Source: Micromonospora olivasterospora (lineage in GTDB: Bacteria > Actinomycetota > Actinomycetes > Mycobacteriales > Micromonosporaceae). From it: 64,000 bases of DNA. The position numbers were made by a program, and so were the translations under genes. Under the pieces are notes generated by a model that was not told where the DNA came from, did not search any database, and saw only the letters and a list, made by a program, of their open reading frames with translations. Location of the stretch: contig NZ_VLKE01000001.1 in NCBI RefSeq assembly GCF_007830265.1, forward strand, positions 1,116,001 to 1,180,000. The letters are read 5' to 3'. Below, piece after piece: positions 55,117 through 64,000 of the stretch (within the stretch, counting starts at the first letter, position 1; each line of letters opens with the position of its first letter).

Positions 55117-55352
55117 CGGGGGTCGCTCTCCTCGCAGCTCACGCTCGTGTGGGTCTGCGAGGACGAGCCCGTTCCGGGTACGCCGTCCGGCGCCCCGGGC
55201 CAGGCCCGCGGTACCACCCCGCTTGACGGCCGAGATCGACCGCCCGCTCGTTGGCCGGCTGTGACGGGCCGGACCCGTCCGGTTCTACTGAGCCGGTCAC
55301 CCGGCCGTTCTTCCGGAGGCTCGCCGGTGATGGCCGGGTCGTCGCCTTACGG
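55117..55352 (-). promoter_or_regulatory. T-box riboswitch of ileS (translational type)
   Basis: The 235-nt leader carries the exact T-box core GGGTGGTACCGCG (within 55205-55220), which pairs with the CCA end of uncharged tRNA. A candidate Ile specifier ATC lies at 55331-55329 in a short stem I. A hairpin (TCCTCGCAG with CTGCGAGGA, 55163-55129) buries the GAGGAG Shine-Dalgarno, so tRNA-Ile binding should free translation rather than transcription. A -10-like TATTCT lies at 55364-55359. The short open frame overlapping it on this strand is not a gene. Confidence 0.9.
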
Positions 55353-55497
55353 TGGTCAAGAATACTCGACCGGTCGCGGTGATCGCCGCCGAGTAATCGT
55401 GGTCGGTGCGCCATGACCACCGTCACAGCCCCTCCTCGTCACGTTCCCCGGGGGTCACCCCGTCGTACGGCCGTCGGAGCCACACGAGGAGGACGAG

Positions 55498-55938
55498 ATG
55501 AGTCGGATCGACATGGCGGCGGTGGCGCCGCAGGCGCTCCAGGCGGTGCTGGGGCTGGAGAAGTACGTCCGGGCGAACGTCGAGCACACCGTGCTGGAGC
55601 TGGTGAAGATGCGGGCCTCGATGCTCAACGGCTGCGCGTACTGCGTCGACCTGCACAGCCGGGACGCCCTCGCGGCGGGCGAGTCCAGCCGGCGGCTGTT
55701 CGCCGTGGCCGCGTGGCGGGAGGCGCCCTTCTTCGACGAGCGGGAGCGCGCCGCCCTCGCGCTCACCGACGCGGTCACCCGACTCGGCGAGCACGGGGTG
55801 CCCGACGACGTCTGGGACGCCGCCGTCAAGGTCTGGTCGGAGAAGGAGCTGGCGGATCTGGTCGTGGCGATCGCCACGATCAACGTGTGGAACCGGGTCG
55901 CCGTGACCAGCCGGAAGCAGCCCCCGGCGCAGGTGTGA
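55498..55938 (+). CDS. Carboxymuconolactone decarboxylase (AhpD-like) family protein
   Basis: The 146-residue protein has the AhpD core MLNGCAYCVDLHSRDALAAG with the redox CxxC and nearby histidine (about residues 44-60), and DLVVAIATINVWNRVAVTSR at the end. AhpD-like proteins act as alkylhydroperoxidases, reducing peroxides through the dithiol. GAGGAGG lies before ATG 55498. It diverges from the ileS leader and converges on ndk. Confidence 0.92.
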   Translation: MSRIDMAAVAPQALQAVLGLEKYVRANVEHTVLELVKMRASMLNGCAYCVDLHSRDALAAGESSRRLFAVAAWREAPFFDERERAALALTDAVTRLGEHGVPDDVWDAAVKVWSEKELADLVVAIATINVWNRVAVTSRKQPPAQV

Positions 55939-55942
55939 CGGC

Positions 55943-55980
55943 GGTCGCGGGCCGCGATGATCGCCATCCGGCCCGCGACC
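55943..55980. terminator. Bidirectional terminator between AhpD-like gene and ndk
   Basis: A 12-bp perfect stem (GGTCGCGGGCCG and complement) with a 14-nt loop. Confidence 0.82.
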
Positions 55981-55988
55981 CCGTGGGT

Positions 55989-56414
55989 TCAGCCCAGCTC
56001 GGGGAACCAGAGCGCGATCTCGCGATTGGCGCTGTCCGTCGAGTCGGAGGCGTGCACCAGGTTCTCGCGGTTCGACAGGGACAGGTCGCCGCGGATGGTG
56101 CCGGCGGCGGCCTTGCGACCGTCGGTGCTGCCGATCATGCCGCGCACCACCTCGATCACCTGGTCGCCGGAGAGCACCAGGGCGACCAGCGGGCCGCCGG
56201 TCATGAACGCCTTCAGCGGCGGGTAGAACGCCTTGTCGACGTGCTCGGCGTAGTGCTGGTCGGCGAAGTCGCCGTCCATCGTCCGCGACTGCATCGCGTC
56301 GATCCGCAGGCCCTTGCGCTCGAAGCGGGACAGGATCTCGCCGACCAGGCCACGGCGGACCGCGTCGGGCTTGATCAGCACGAGCGTGCGCTCGTCCGGG
56401 CTGCTGCTGGACAC
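55989..56414 (-). CDS. ndk: Nucleoside diphosphate kinase
   Basis: Ndk balances NTP pools by ping-pong phosphate transfer. The 141-residue protein has TLVLIKPDAVRRGLVGEILS (about 10-29), and the active histidine in NRENLVHASDSTDSANREI (about residue 115). Length is standard (about 136-140). It is separated from valS-folC by the plus-strand VOC gene but stays in the conserved neighbourhood. Confidence 0.97.
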   Translation of the reverse strand: MSSSSPDERTLVLIKPDAVRRGLVGEILSRFERKGLRIDAMQSRTMDGDFADQHYAEHVDKAFYPPLKAFMTGGPLVALVLSGDQVIEVVRGMIGSTDGRKAAAGTIRGDLSLSNRENLVHASDSTDSANREIALWFPELG

Positions 56415-56557
56415 GCTGGTTTCCTCCTGTGCGCGGAATCCGGTTCGGCTGGGTACGGTCAGCCTATCGACCCGGTCCCGGCGCCGGCGCGGCGGCTGCT
56501 CCTTCCCCCGCTCGCCGATCCGGCCTAGCCTGGCCCTTGACCCCTGGGAGGTCCACT

Positions 56558-57826
56558 GTGGCGAATGGCGGGAGCCGGCCCATCGCGCCGGTACGCAAGC
56601 TCATCGCGGCCGTGCTGGGCACCGTGGCGACCTTCGTGCTGCTGTTCGGGCTGGGCATGACGAGCTGGGCGATCGTGGCGCTGGGGGCGGCGCTGCTGGT
56701 GCTGGCGATCGCGCTGGCCACCGTGCGCGGCGGCGGCCGCACCTGGGTCGTCGGCGTCGGCCACGTGCACAGCGTCTCCGAGCCGCCCACGGCGTACGCC
56801 TTCGGCCGCTGCGAGCTGCAGATCGTGATCGACGCGCCGGGGCTGCCGCCGAGGTCCAAGAAGATCATCGAGCCCCGGGTGCCGGTGGCGAAGTGGCCCT
56901 CGATCGGGCAGACGCTGCCGATCCGGGTGGCCCTGGACGACCAGCGGCACGTCCGCGTCCTCTGGGACGACATGCCGACCCACACGGAGACGGCCGCCGC
57001 CCTGGCCGACCTGCCGCCCGAGTACGCCGGCGCGGAGCCGGTCGACGAGGTCCTCATCCAGCAGGAGGCCCCGCCGTGGGCCGACCGCCCGGACGACGAC
57101 TTCCACGACGACCCGCGGGACGCGCCCACGCCCGAGCCGCTGCGCGACGACCTGGGCCCGCTGCCGGAGCAGCGGGAGCCGGTCGTGGTGCACCAGCGCC
57201 CGGGCGGCCCGGTCGTGCTGGAGGGCACGCTGGTGGAGCCGGCAGCGGGCCCGCTGCCGCGCCGCGCCACCACCCCGGGCCCCCGCCCGCCGGCCGAGGA
57301 GCGGTTCGACGTCCCCGCCCCGGTCGACCCGATCGACGTGCCGCTGGACGACCCGGTTCCGCAGCGCGAGCCGGAGCTGCGCGCCGACCAGTTGGACGAG
57401 GCGATCTTCGGTTACGACCCGGAGGCCGAGCCCGTCGACGCCGCCGCGTTCAGCGGGGTGGGCATCACGATGCTGGTCACCCAGCTGGACCGTTCCCTGG
57501 AGTTCTACCGGGGCGTGCTCGGCTTCGAGGAGGTCGACCGGGGCTCCGGCAACGCGGTGCTCGCCTCCGGGGCGACCCGGCTGGTGCTGCGGGAGGTCAC
57601 CGAGGCCGCCCCGATCAGCCGCCGCCTCGTCCACGTCAACCTGGAGGTCGACGACATCCAGGGCGCGTACGCGCGGCTGCGCGACTCCGGCGTCCGCTTC
57701 ACGTACGCCCCCCGCGTGGTCAACCGGGGCAGCAGGCTGGAGGTCTGGGCGGCGGCCTTCCGCGACCCGGACGGCCACGGCGTGGCCCTCACCCAGTGGC
57801 GCACCCGCGCCGACGCCGAGGCGTAG
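56558..57826 (+). CDS. Membrane-anchored fusion of an uncharacterised domain and a VOC/glyoxalase domain
   Basis: The 422-residue protein has two N-terminal membrane helices (KLIAAVLGTVATFVLLFGLG, AIVALGAALLVLAIALATV), a beta-rich region (AFGRCELQIVIDAPGLPPRS, LPIRVALDDQRHVRVLWDDM), an acidic Pro-rich linker, and a C-terminal vicinal-oxygen-chelate domain: ITMLVTQLDRSLEFYRGVLG, AVLASGATRLVLREVTEA, RDPDGHGVALTQWR. Two glyoxalase metal-ligand positions are weak, so it may bind rather than turn over ligand. GGGAGGT lies 5 nt before GTG 56558. Function unknown. Confidence 0.85.
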   Translation: MANGGSRPIAPVRKLIAAVLGTVATFVLLFGLGMTSWAIVALGAALLVLAIALATVRGGGRTWVVGVGHVHSVSEPPTAYAFGRCELQIVIDAPGLPPRSKKIIEPRVPVAKWPSIGQTLPIRVALDDQRHVRVLWDDMPTHTETAAALADLPPEYAGAEPVDEVLIQQEAPPWADRPDDDFHDDPRDAPTPEPLRDDLGPLPEQREPVVVHQRPGGPVVLEGTLVEPAAGPLPRRATTPGPRPPAEERFDVPAPVDPIDVPLDDPVPQREPELRADQLDEAIFGYDPEAEPVDAAAFSGVGITMLVTQLDRSLEFYRGVLGFEEVDRGSGNAVLASGATRLVLREVTEAAPISRRLVHVNLEVDDIQGAYARLRDSGVRFTYAPRVVNRGSRLEVWAAAFRDPDGHGVALTQWRTRADAEA

Positions 57827-57836
57827 GTGCCGCTCC

Positions 57837-58309
57837 TCAGCCGAGGATCACCCGCCGCACGTGCAGGGCGTACGCCCAGACCAGGGAGAAGATGACGCCC
57901 AGCGCGAACAGCGACCAGTGCAGCAGGCCCGAGAGCAGCAGCGCCCCCTGTAGCACGGTGCCGGCGTGCCAGGCCCACGGCCGGCGCATCATGCCGGCCA
58001 GCGCCACCGCCGCCACGGCCAGCGTCACGATCGCCGCGATGGCCGCCCCGCCCAGCTCCCCGCCGACCAGCCGGATCGGCTGGATGGCGAGCAGCAGCAC
58101 CAGCGCCTCCAGGGCCAGCGTCCCCGCGCCCAGGCCGCGCACCGCCCCGGCCGGGTTGCGCAGCCCGGAGCGCCGCTGCCCCGGCACCCCACCCTCCGGC
58201 CCGCCCGCACCGCCCGGCGCGGCGTCGCCGGCCGCAGCCGGCGCCGGCGCGGCACCGTCCGCCGGGCGCCGGTCCGGCCCGTGGGCCGGTCGTCCTCGGG
58301 GGCGGTCAT
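57837..58309 (-). CDS. DUF4233 membrane protein, frameshifted in this sequence
   Basis: The membrane part reads RNPAGAVRGLGAGTLALEAL, VLLLAIQPIRLVGGELGGAA and HAGTVLQGALLLSGLLHWSL, matching DUF4233, which always follows folC in actinobacteria. The natural start ATG 58309 overlaps the folC stop (ATGA) but opens [18 protein letters not shown] and leaves the domain frame; one base appears missing near 58276-58282 in GGGCCGG. Restoring it gives a 157-residue protein with a disordered acidic start. Without it only GTG 58187 could start the domain. Confidence 0.8.
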
Positions 58310-59648
58310 CGCTTGAGCAGTCGGCGGGCGTCGGCCACGGTCACCACCGACCCGGTGATCAGTACGCCGACCCCGGCCAGCTCGCCGGGGACGTCGGTCT
58401 CCGCCTGCGCCACCGCCGACTCGATCGCGTCGGGCATCTCCTCGGCCACCTCCACCCGGTCCGGCCCGAAGACCTCCCGGGCCAGCGCCGCCAGCTCCTC
58501 CGCCGGCATCGCCCGGGGCGAGCTGTTGCGGGTCACCACGAGCGAATCCAGCACCGGCTCCAGCAGCTCCAGCAGGCCGGCCGCGTCCTTGTCGCCGAGC
58601 ACGGCGAGCACGCCCACCAGCTTGCTGAACGCGAACTCCTCCTGCAGCGCGGTGACCGTGGCGGTCATCCCGTGCGGGTTGTGCGCGCCGTCGAGCAGGA
58701 TGGTGGGCGCGGTACGCACCTTCTCCAGCCGGCCGGGCGAGCTGGCCGCGGCGAAGCCCTCCCGTACGGTCTCGACGTCGAGCTGCCGCCGCGCCCCGCC
58801 CCCAGGAACGCCTCGACCGCGGCCAGCGCCACCGCCGCGTTCTGCGCCTGGTGGGCGCCGTGCAGCGGGAGGAACACCTCGTCGTACACCCCGCCGAGTC
58901 CCTGGATGCTGACTACCTGGCCGCCGACGGCCACGGCCCGGCGCAGCACGCCGAACTCGGACCCCTCCCGGGCGATGGTCGCCCCGACCTCGGCGCAGCG
59001 TTCCAGGATCGGCCGGGCGGCCTCCTCCTCCTGCGCCGCGCAGATCACGGTGGCCCCCTTGTGGATGATCCCCGCCTTGTGCAGGGCGATGTCCTGGAGC
59101 GTGTCGCCCAGCCACTCGGTGTGGTCCAGCCCGATCGGCGTGAGCACCGCGACCCCGGCCTGGACCACGTTCGTGGAGTCCTCGGCGCCGCCCAGGCCCA
59201 CCTCGACGACGGCCACGTCCACCGGCGCGTCCGCGAACGTCGCGAACGCCAGCGCGGTGGTCATGTCGAAGTAGGTCAGCGGCTCGGCCGACCGCTGGTC
59301 GACCAGCGCGGCCAGCGGGGCCACCTCTCGGTACGTGGCCACGAAGCGTTCCTCGCTGACCGGCTCGCCGTCGAGGCTGATCCGCTCCCGAACGGTCTCC
59401 AGGTGGGGGCTGGTGTAGCGGCCGGTGTGCAGCCCGAACGCCCGCAGCAGCGAGTCGATCATCCGGGCCGTCGAGGTCTTGCCGTTGGTCCCGGTCAGGT
59501 GGATCGACGGGTACGCCCGCTGCGGGTCGCCGAGCAGGTCCAGCAGCGACTCGATGCGGTCCAGCTCGAAGACCATGCGGGTGAAGCCGCGCGCCGCCAA
59601 CTCGGCGTCGACGGCGGCGAACTCGGTGCGGTCGGTGCGGTCGGTCAC
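58306..59648 (-). CDS. folC: Dihydrofolate/folylpolyglutamate synthase, frameshifted in this sequence
   Basis: FolC joins glutamate to dihydropteroate and folate. The ATP site [19 protein letters not shown] (about residue 50) and [20 protein letters not shown] lie in the first frame, which after [11 protein letters not shown] ends in nonsense; conservation resumes in the next frame at [20 protein letters not shown] and continues through [18 protein letters not shown] to the end. The break near 58799-58803 is one G missing from a G run. As folC is usually essential, an error in the sequence is far more likely than loss. GTG 59648 overlaps the valS stop. Confidence 0.88.
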
Positions 59649-62263
59649 GAGGGCAGCGCCTCCAGTGCGGCGTCGATGCGGATCAGGTCGGCCTCGGCGG
59701 TCGCGAGCCGGTCACGGATCTTGGCCACCACCGGCTCGGGGGCCTTCCCGACGAACGCCGGGTTGTCGAGCTTGGCCCGGGCCTGGGCGACCTCCTTCTC
59801 GGCCGCCGCGCGGTCCTTGGTCAGCCGGGCCCGCTCGGCGGCCACGTCGATCGACCCCCGGGTGTCCAGGGCGACGCCGACCGCGCCGGGCATGGCGAGG
59901 GTGGCGCTGGCCTGGAAGTCGTCGCCGGCCTCGTCCAGCCGCACCAGCGAACGGATCAGCCGCTCGTGGCCCGCGATGCCCGCGCCGGCCAGGCCGTCGA
60001 GCCGCGCCGCGACCCGCTGGGTGGGGCGCAGCCCCTGGTCCGACCGGAACCGCCGGATCTCGGTCACCACCCGCTGGACGGTGCCGACCTCGGCCTCCGC
60101 GGCGTCGTCGACCAGCGTACGGTCGGCGACCGGCCACGCGGCCGTCAGCACCGTCTCCCCGCCGGTGAGCGCGATCCACAGCTCGTCGGTGACGAACGGG
60201 ATCACCGGGTGCAGCAGCCGCAGCAGCTGATCCAGCACGTGCCCGAGCACCCGCCGGGTGACCTCCGCCGCCGCGCCGCCCTCGGCGAGCACCGGCTTGG
60301 TCAGCTCCACGTACCAGTCGCAGACGTCGTCCCAGGCGAAGTGGTACAGCAGGTCGCAGACCTTGGCGAACTCGTACGCCTCGAACTGCTCGTCCACCTC
60401 GGCGGTCACGTGCGCCAGCCGGGACAGGATCCACCGGTCGACGGTCGAGAGCCGGTCCGCCGCCGGCAGCGGCCCGTCCGTGTGGGCGCCGTTCATCAGC
60501 GCGAACCGGGTGGCGTTCCAGAGCTTGTTGCAGAAGTTACGGGAGCCCTGGCACCAGTCCTCGCTGACCGGGACGTCCTGGCCCGGGTTGGCGCCCCGGG
60601 CGAGGGTGAACCGGGTGGCGTCCGCGCCGAACCGGTCGATCCAGTCCAGCGGGTCGACCACGTTGCCGAACGACTTGGACATCTTCTTGCCGTGCTCGTC
60701 ACGCACCATGCCGTGCAGGGCGACCACGTGGAACGGTTGGACGCCGTCCATCGCGTACAGGCCGAACATCATCATCCGGGCGACCCAGAAGAAGAGGATG
60801 TCGTAGCCGGTGACCAGGACGCTGGTCGGGTAGAACTTCGCCAGGTCCGGGGTCCGCTCCGGCCAGCCGAGGGTGGAGAACGGCCACAGCCCGCTGGAGA
60901 ACCAGGTGTCCAGGACGTCCTCGTCCTGGTGCCAGCCCTCGCCGGCGGGCGGCTGCTCGTCCGGCCCGACGCAGACGATCTCGCCGTCCGGGCCGTACCA
61001 CACGGGAATGCGGTGACCCCACCACAGCTGCCGGGAGATGCACCAGTCGTGCATGTTGTCGACCCACGCGAAGTAGCGCTTGGCCAGCTCGGCCGGCTCG
61101 ATCTTCACCCGGCCGTCGCGGACCGCGTCCCCGGCCGCGCTGGCCAGCGGGCCGGTCCGCACGAACCACTGCAGCGACAGCCGCGGCTCGACGGTCGTCC
61201 TGCACCGCGAGCAGTGCCCCACCGCGTGCACGTACGGCCGCTTCTCGGCCACGATGAGCCCCTGCTCGCGCAGCGCGGCGACGATCGCCGGCCGCGCCTC
61301 GTACCGGTCCAGTCCCTCGAACGGGCCGGGCGCGGTGATGACGCCTCGCTCGTCCATGATCGTCAGGGCCGGCAGGTCGTGGCGCTGGCCGATCTCGAAG
61401 TCGTTCGGGTCGTGCGCCGGGGTCACCTTGACCATGCCCGTGCCGAAGCTCGGGTCGACGTGCTCGTCCGCGACGATCGGGATGCGCCGGCCGGTGAGCG
61501 GCAGGGCGACCTCGGTGTCGATCAGGTGCCGGTACCGCTCGTCGTCGGGGTGCACCGCGACGGCGGTGTCGCCGAGCATCGTCTCGGCGCGGGTGGTGGC
61601 CACCACCACCTCGTCGCTGTACCGGATGGAGATCAGCTCGCCGTCGTCGTCGCTGTGCTCCACCTCGATGTCGGACAGGGCGGTCAGACAGCGCGGGCAC
61701 CAGTTGATGATCCGGTTCGCCCGGTAGATCAGGCCGTCGTCGTACAGCTTCTTGAACATCGTCTGCACGGCCCGGGACAGGCCCGCGTCCATGGTGAAGC
61801 GCTCGCGGTCCCAGTCGACCGCGTCGCCGAGCCGGCGCATCTGGCCGAGGATCGCGCCGCCGGACTCGGCCTTCCACTGCCACACCCGCTCGATGAACTT
61901 CTCCCGGCCCAGGTCGTGGCGGGACAGTCCCTGGGTGGCGAGCTGCCGCTCCACCACGTTCTGGGTGGCGATGCCGGCGTGGTCCATGCCGGGCAGCCAG
62001 AGCGCCTCGTACCCCTGCATCCGCTTACGCCGCACCAGTGCGTCCTGGACGGTGTGGTCGAGGGCGTGGCCCATGTGCAGCGAACCGGTGACGTTCGGCG
62101 GTGGGATGACGATGGCGAAGGGGGGCTTGTCGCTCTCCGCCGACGCCCGGAAGTGGCCGGCGGCTACCCACTGCTCGTACCGTCGCTGCTCTACCTCGCC
62201 GGGCTGGTACTGGCCGGCAAGGGTCGGGGCGTCGGGGCGTCGGGCATCCAGTCTCTCGGTCAC
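59645..62263 (-). CDS. valS: Valyl-tRNA synthetase
   Basis: ValRS charges tRNA-Val. The 872-residue protein has [18 protein letters not shown] (HMGH, about residue 64), the editing domain ([40 protein letters not shown]), [15 protein letters not shown] (about 528) and the C-terminal coiled coil ([20 protein letters not shown]). Length is typical. It leads the valS-folC-DUF4233 operon; no T-box was seen upstream, unlike ileS. Confidence 0.97.
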   Translation of the reverse strand: MTERLDARRPDAPTLAGQYQPGEVEQRRYEQWVAAGHFRASAESDKPPFAIVIPPPNVTGSLHMGHALDHTVQDALVRRKRMQGYEALWLPGMDHAGIATQNVVERQLATQGLSRHDLGREKFIERVWQWKAESGGAILGQMRRLGDAVDWDRERFTMDAGLSRAVQTMFKKLYDDGLIYRANRIINWCPRCLTALSDIEVEHSDDDGELISIRYSDEVVVATTRAETMLGDTAVAVHPDDERYRHLIDTEVALPLTGRRIPIVADEHVDPSFGTGMVKVTPAHDPNDFEIGQRHDLPALTIMDERGVITAPGPFEGLDRYEARPAIVAALREQGLIVAEKRPYVHAVGHCSRCRTTVEPRLSLQWFVRTGPLASAAGDAVRDGRVKIEPAELAKRYFAWVDNMHDWCISRQLWWGHRIPVWYGPDGEIVCVGPDEQPPAGEGWHQDEDVLDTWFSSGLWPFSTLGWPERTPDLAKFYPTSVLVTGYDILFFWVARMMMFGLYAMDGVQPFHVVALHGMVRDEHGKKMSKSFGNVVDPLDWIDRFGADATRFTLARGANPGQDVPVSEDWCQGSRNFCNKLWNATRFALMNGAHTDGPLPAADRLSTVDRWILSRLAHVTAEVDEQFEAYEFAKVCDLLYHFAWDDVCDWYVELTKPVLAEGGAAAEVTRRVLGHVLDQLLRLLHPVIPFVTDELWIALTGGETVLTAAWPVADRTLVDDAAEAEVGTVQRVVTEIRRFRSDQGLRPTQRVAARLDGLAGAGIAGHERLIRSLVRLDEAGDDFQASATLAMPGAVGVALDTRGSIDVAAERARLTKDRAAAEKEVAQARAKLDNPAFVGKAPEPVVAKIRDRLATAEADLIRIDAALEALPS

Positions 62264-62332
62264 CCTGAAAGTCTACGGAGCGCTTCGGCGGACCCGGCGT
62301 GCGCCACCGGTCCTTCGCGTACGGTGTCGGCT

Positions 62333-63013
62333 ATGTCCGACGCGCATCTCACCGGGCGGTCGCTCGCCCACGAGCCGGAGCCGGTGGACCTCACCGAGGA
62401 GCCGATCCAGCTCAGCAACCGGGACCCCGGGGAAGAGGGCCGACGCCGTCCCTGGTCCCGCCGCCGTAAGGTCGTCCTGGGGGTGCTCCTGGTGGCCGGC
62501 CTCGCCGGCACGGGAGCGCTCGGCGCCGCCGGATGGCAGGTGGCCCGGCAGAAGGACGCGCGCCTCGCCGCACCGGACACGGTCGCCGGCCTCCAGCGGG
62601 ACGACAGCGAGCGGGCCCGGAGCACCGCGGACTACCTGCGCGACGGCCTGGCCGCCGACATCGACCTGGACCGCAGCTTCGGCACCGTGTACAGGGACCC
62701 CGCGGACGAGAAGCGTTCGGTGCTCATCTTCGGCGGCACCACCCTGCTGTGGCAGCCGGAGCGCGACCTGGACACGCTGTTCGGCCTGATGGCCGACGAG
62801 ACGGGCAGGGTGATGGGGGTGCGGGAGGTTCCGGCCGGCCGGTTCGGCGGCGTGATGAAGTGCGGGACGACGAGCGGCGACGGGGGCGACTTCGCCATCT
62901 GCGGCTGGGCGGACCACGGCAGCGTCGCGATGGCCATGTTTCCCGGCCGCCCCGTGGACGCCGCCGGCGAGCTGATGCGCCAGCTCCGCGAGGGCATCCA
63001 GACGCGCTCCTGA
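62333..63013 (+). CDS. Membrane protein with 'DHGS' C-terminal domain (paralogue of the 49364 gene)
   Basis: The 226-residue protein has an acidic start (EPEPVDLTEEPIQLSNRDPG), an Arg block, one helix (VVLGVLLVAGLAGTGALGAA, about residue 47) and an external domain with VLIFGGTTLLWQPERDLDTL, CGTTSGDGGDFAICGWADHG and SVAMAMFPGRPVDAAGELM. These correspond one-for-one to the C-terminal domain at 50500-51004. ATG 62333 has TACGGT 8 nt before it and may be leaderless. Function unknown; the domain probably lies outside the membrane. Confidence 0.85.
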   Translation: MSDAHLTGRSLAHEPEPVDLTEEPIQLSNRDPGEEGRRRPWSRRRKVVLGVLLVAGLAGTGALGAAGWQVARQKDARLAAPDTVAGLQRDDSERARSTADYLRDGLAADIDLDRSFGTVYRDPADEKRSVLIFGGTTLLWQPERDLDTLFGLMADETGRVMGVREVPAGRFGGVMKCGTTSGDGGDFAICGWADHGSVAMAMFPGRPVDAAGELMRQLREGIQTRS

Positions 63014-63110
63014 GGCCGCCCGCCGCTCCACCCCGCGCGCCATTCGATCGGGCCGTCCGCCGCCGCGGCGGGCGGCCCTGTTCCGCTCTCCCAAAAATGG
63101 GGTGGAAATG

Positions 63111-63146
63111 CGTTCAGGGCCACCCCGGATGGGGTGGCCCTGAACG
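63111..63146 (-). terminator. Terminator of the rRNA operon
   Basis: A 16-bp perfect stem (CGTTCAGGGCCACCCC, loop GGAT) lies 8 bp beyond the 5S rRNA gene. Confidence 0.9.
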
Positions 63147-63153
63147 AAAGAAT

Positions 63154-63272
63154 GTCCGGCGGTGTCCTACTCTCCCACACCCTCCCGAGTGCAGTACCAT
63201 CGGCGCTGGAGGGCTTAGCTTCCGGGTTCGGAATGTAACCGGGCGTTTCCCCTCCGCCATGACCGCCGTAAC
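63154..63272 (-). rRNA. rrf: 5S ribosomal RNA
   Basis: The minus strand begins GTTACGGCGG and ends CCGCCGGACA, forming helix I, with the conserved CCGAACCCGGAAGCTAAGCC and GATGGTACTGCACTCGGGAG segments. Ends are set by helix pairing and may be off by one or two bases. Confidence 0.97.
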
Positions 63273-63351
63273 ACTATCGACATATCAAACAACACCAAAA
63301 ACATGGTCTGCTGTTCGCTTGTCGGGAATCACACAGTGGACGCGTAGCACC

Positions 63352-64000
<649 letters not shown>

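Noticed and set aside
55139..55426. 95-residue minus-strand frame upstream of ileS
   Set aside because: It overlaps the T-box core and sequestering hairpin and has no homology; the region is regulatory RNA.
63273..63351. tRNA in the 23S-5S spacer
   Set aside because: The 79-bp spacer has no cloverleaf or TTC-arm sequence.

Overview
The window is a stretch of a high-GC actinobacterial chromosome, most likely from the Micromonosporaceae (Micromonospora-like). The evidence is the very high G+C, frequent GTG starts, 4-bp ATGA/GTGA gene overlaps, XRE/DUF397 regulator pairs, a T-box in front of ileS, and actinobacterial housekeeping synteny. No phage, plasmid, IS element, tRNA gene or CRISPR array was recognised. 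Most genes lie on the minus strand, so the transcriptional order runs from high to low coordinates.

Layout from the high end: the 3' part of a 23S rRNA gene, a 5S rRNA gene and a strong terminator (63.1-64 kb); valS-folC-DUF4233, a VOC-domain membrane protein and ndk (56-62.3 kb); an AhpD-like gene divergent from ileS, which has a T-box leader (51.9-55.9 kb); plsC, a large proline-rich membrane protein, and the paired radical-SAM tRNA/B12-type genes TIGR03960 and TIGR03936 (46-51.8 kb); a very large RNase E/G, a lipoprotein, then rplU-rpmA-obg (39.9-46 kb).

The middle (30-39.9 kb) is more accessory: an envelope-stress trio (DUF3618, holin-like, disordered protein) under an ECF-like promoter; a SRPBCC protein; an HPP transporter with a molybdopterin oxidoreductase that lacks the usual Fe-S cysteines and a helical partner; an XRE/DUF397 regulatory patch carrying a long perfect-type hairpin; and pepN.

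Below 27.5 kb the conserved order returns: nadD-rsfS-phosphatase-degV-SDR-comEA-comEC-holA-membrane protein, then a 13-copy ~40-bp tandem repeat, rpsT, a phosphotransferase, lepA, two tandem GlsB-type stress membrane proteins with matching promoters, a sugar ABC permease pair whose binding-protein gene is reduced to its last ~55 codons, MOSC, a PhyH-type dioxygenase, a lysozyme-like protein, a secreted Trp/Cys-rich protein, hemW, and the CIRCE-controlled hrcA-dnaJ-rsmE operon ending in a HIT protein cut by the window edge.

Five otherwise conserved genes (comEC, comEA, an SDR, folC, DUF4233) are interrupted by single-base frameshifts in G/C runs. Because folC is normally essential and conservation continues on both sides of each break, base-call errors are the likeliest explanation, so these genes should not be taken as truly dead without resequencing.

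No single cassette stands out as a proven new system. The best leads are the 17.99-18.53 kb tandem array, the 27-bp hairpin at 30.43 kb, the two paralogous 'DHGS' membrane proteins (49.4 and 62.3 kb), and the HPP/Fe-S-less molybdoenzyme operon.
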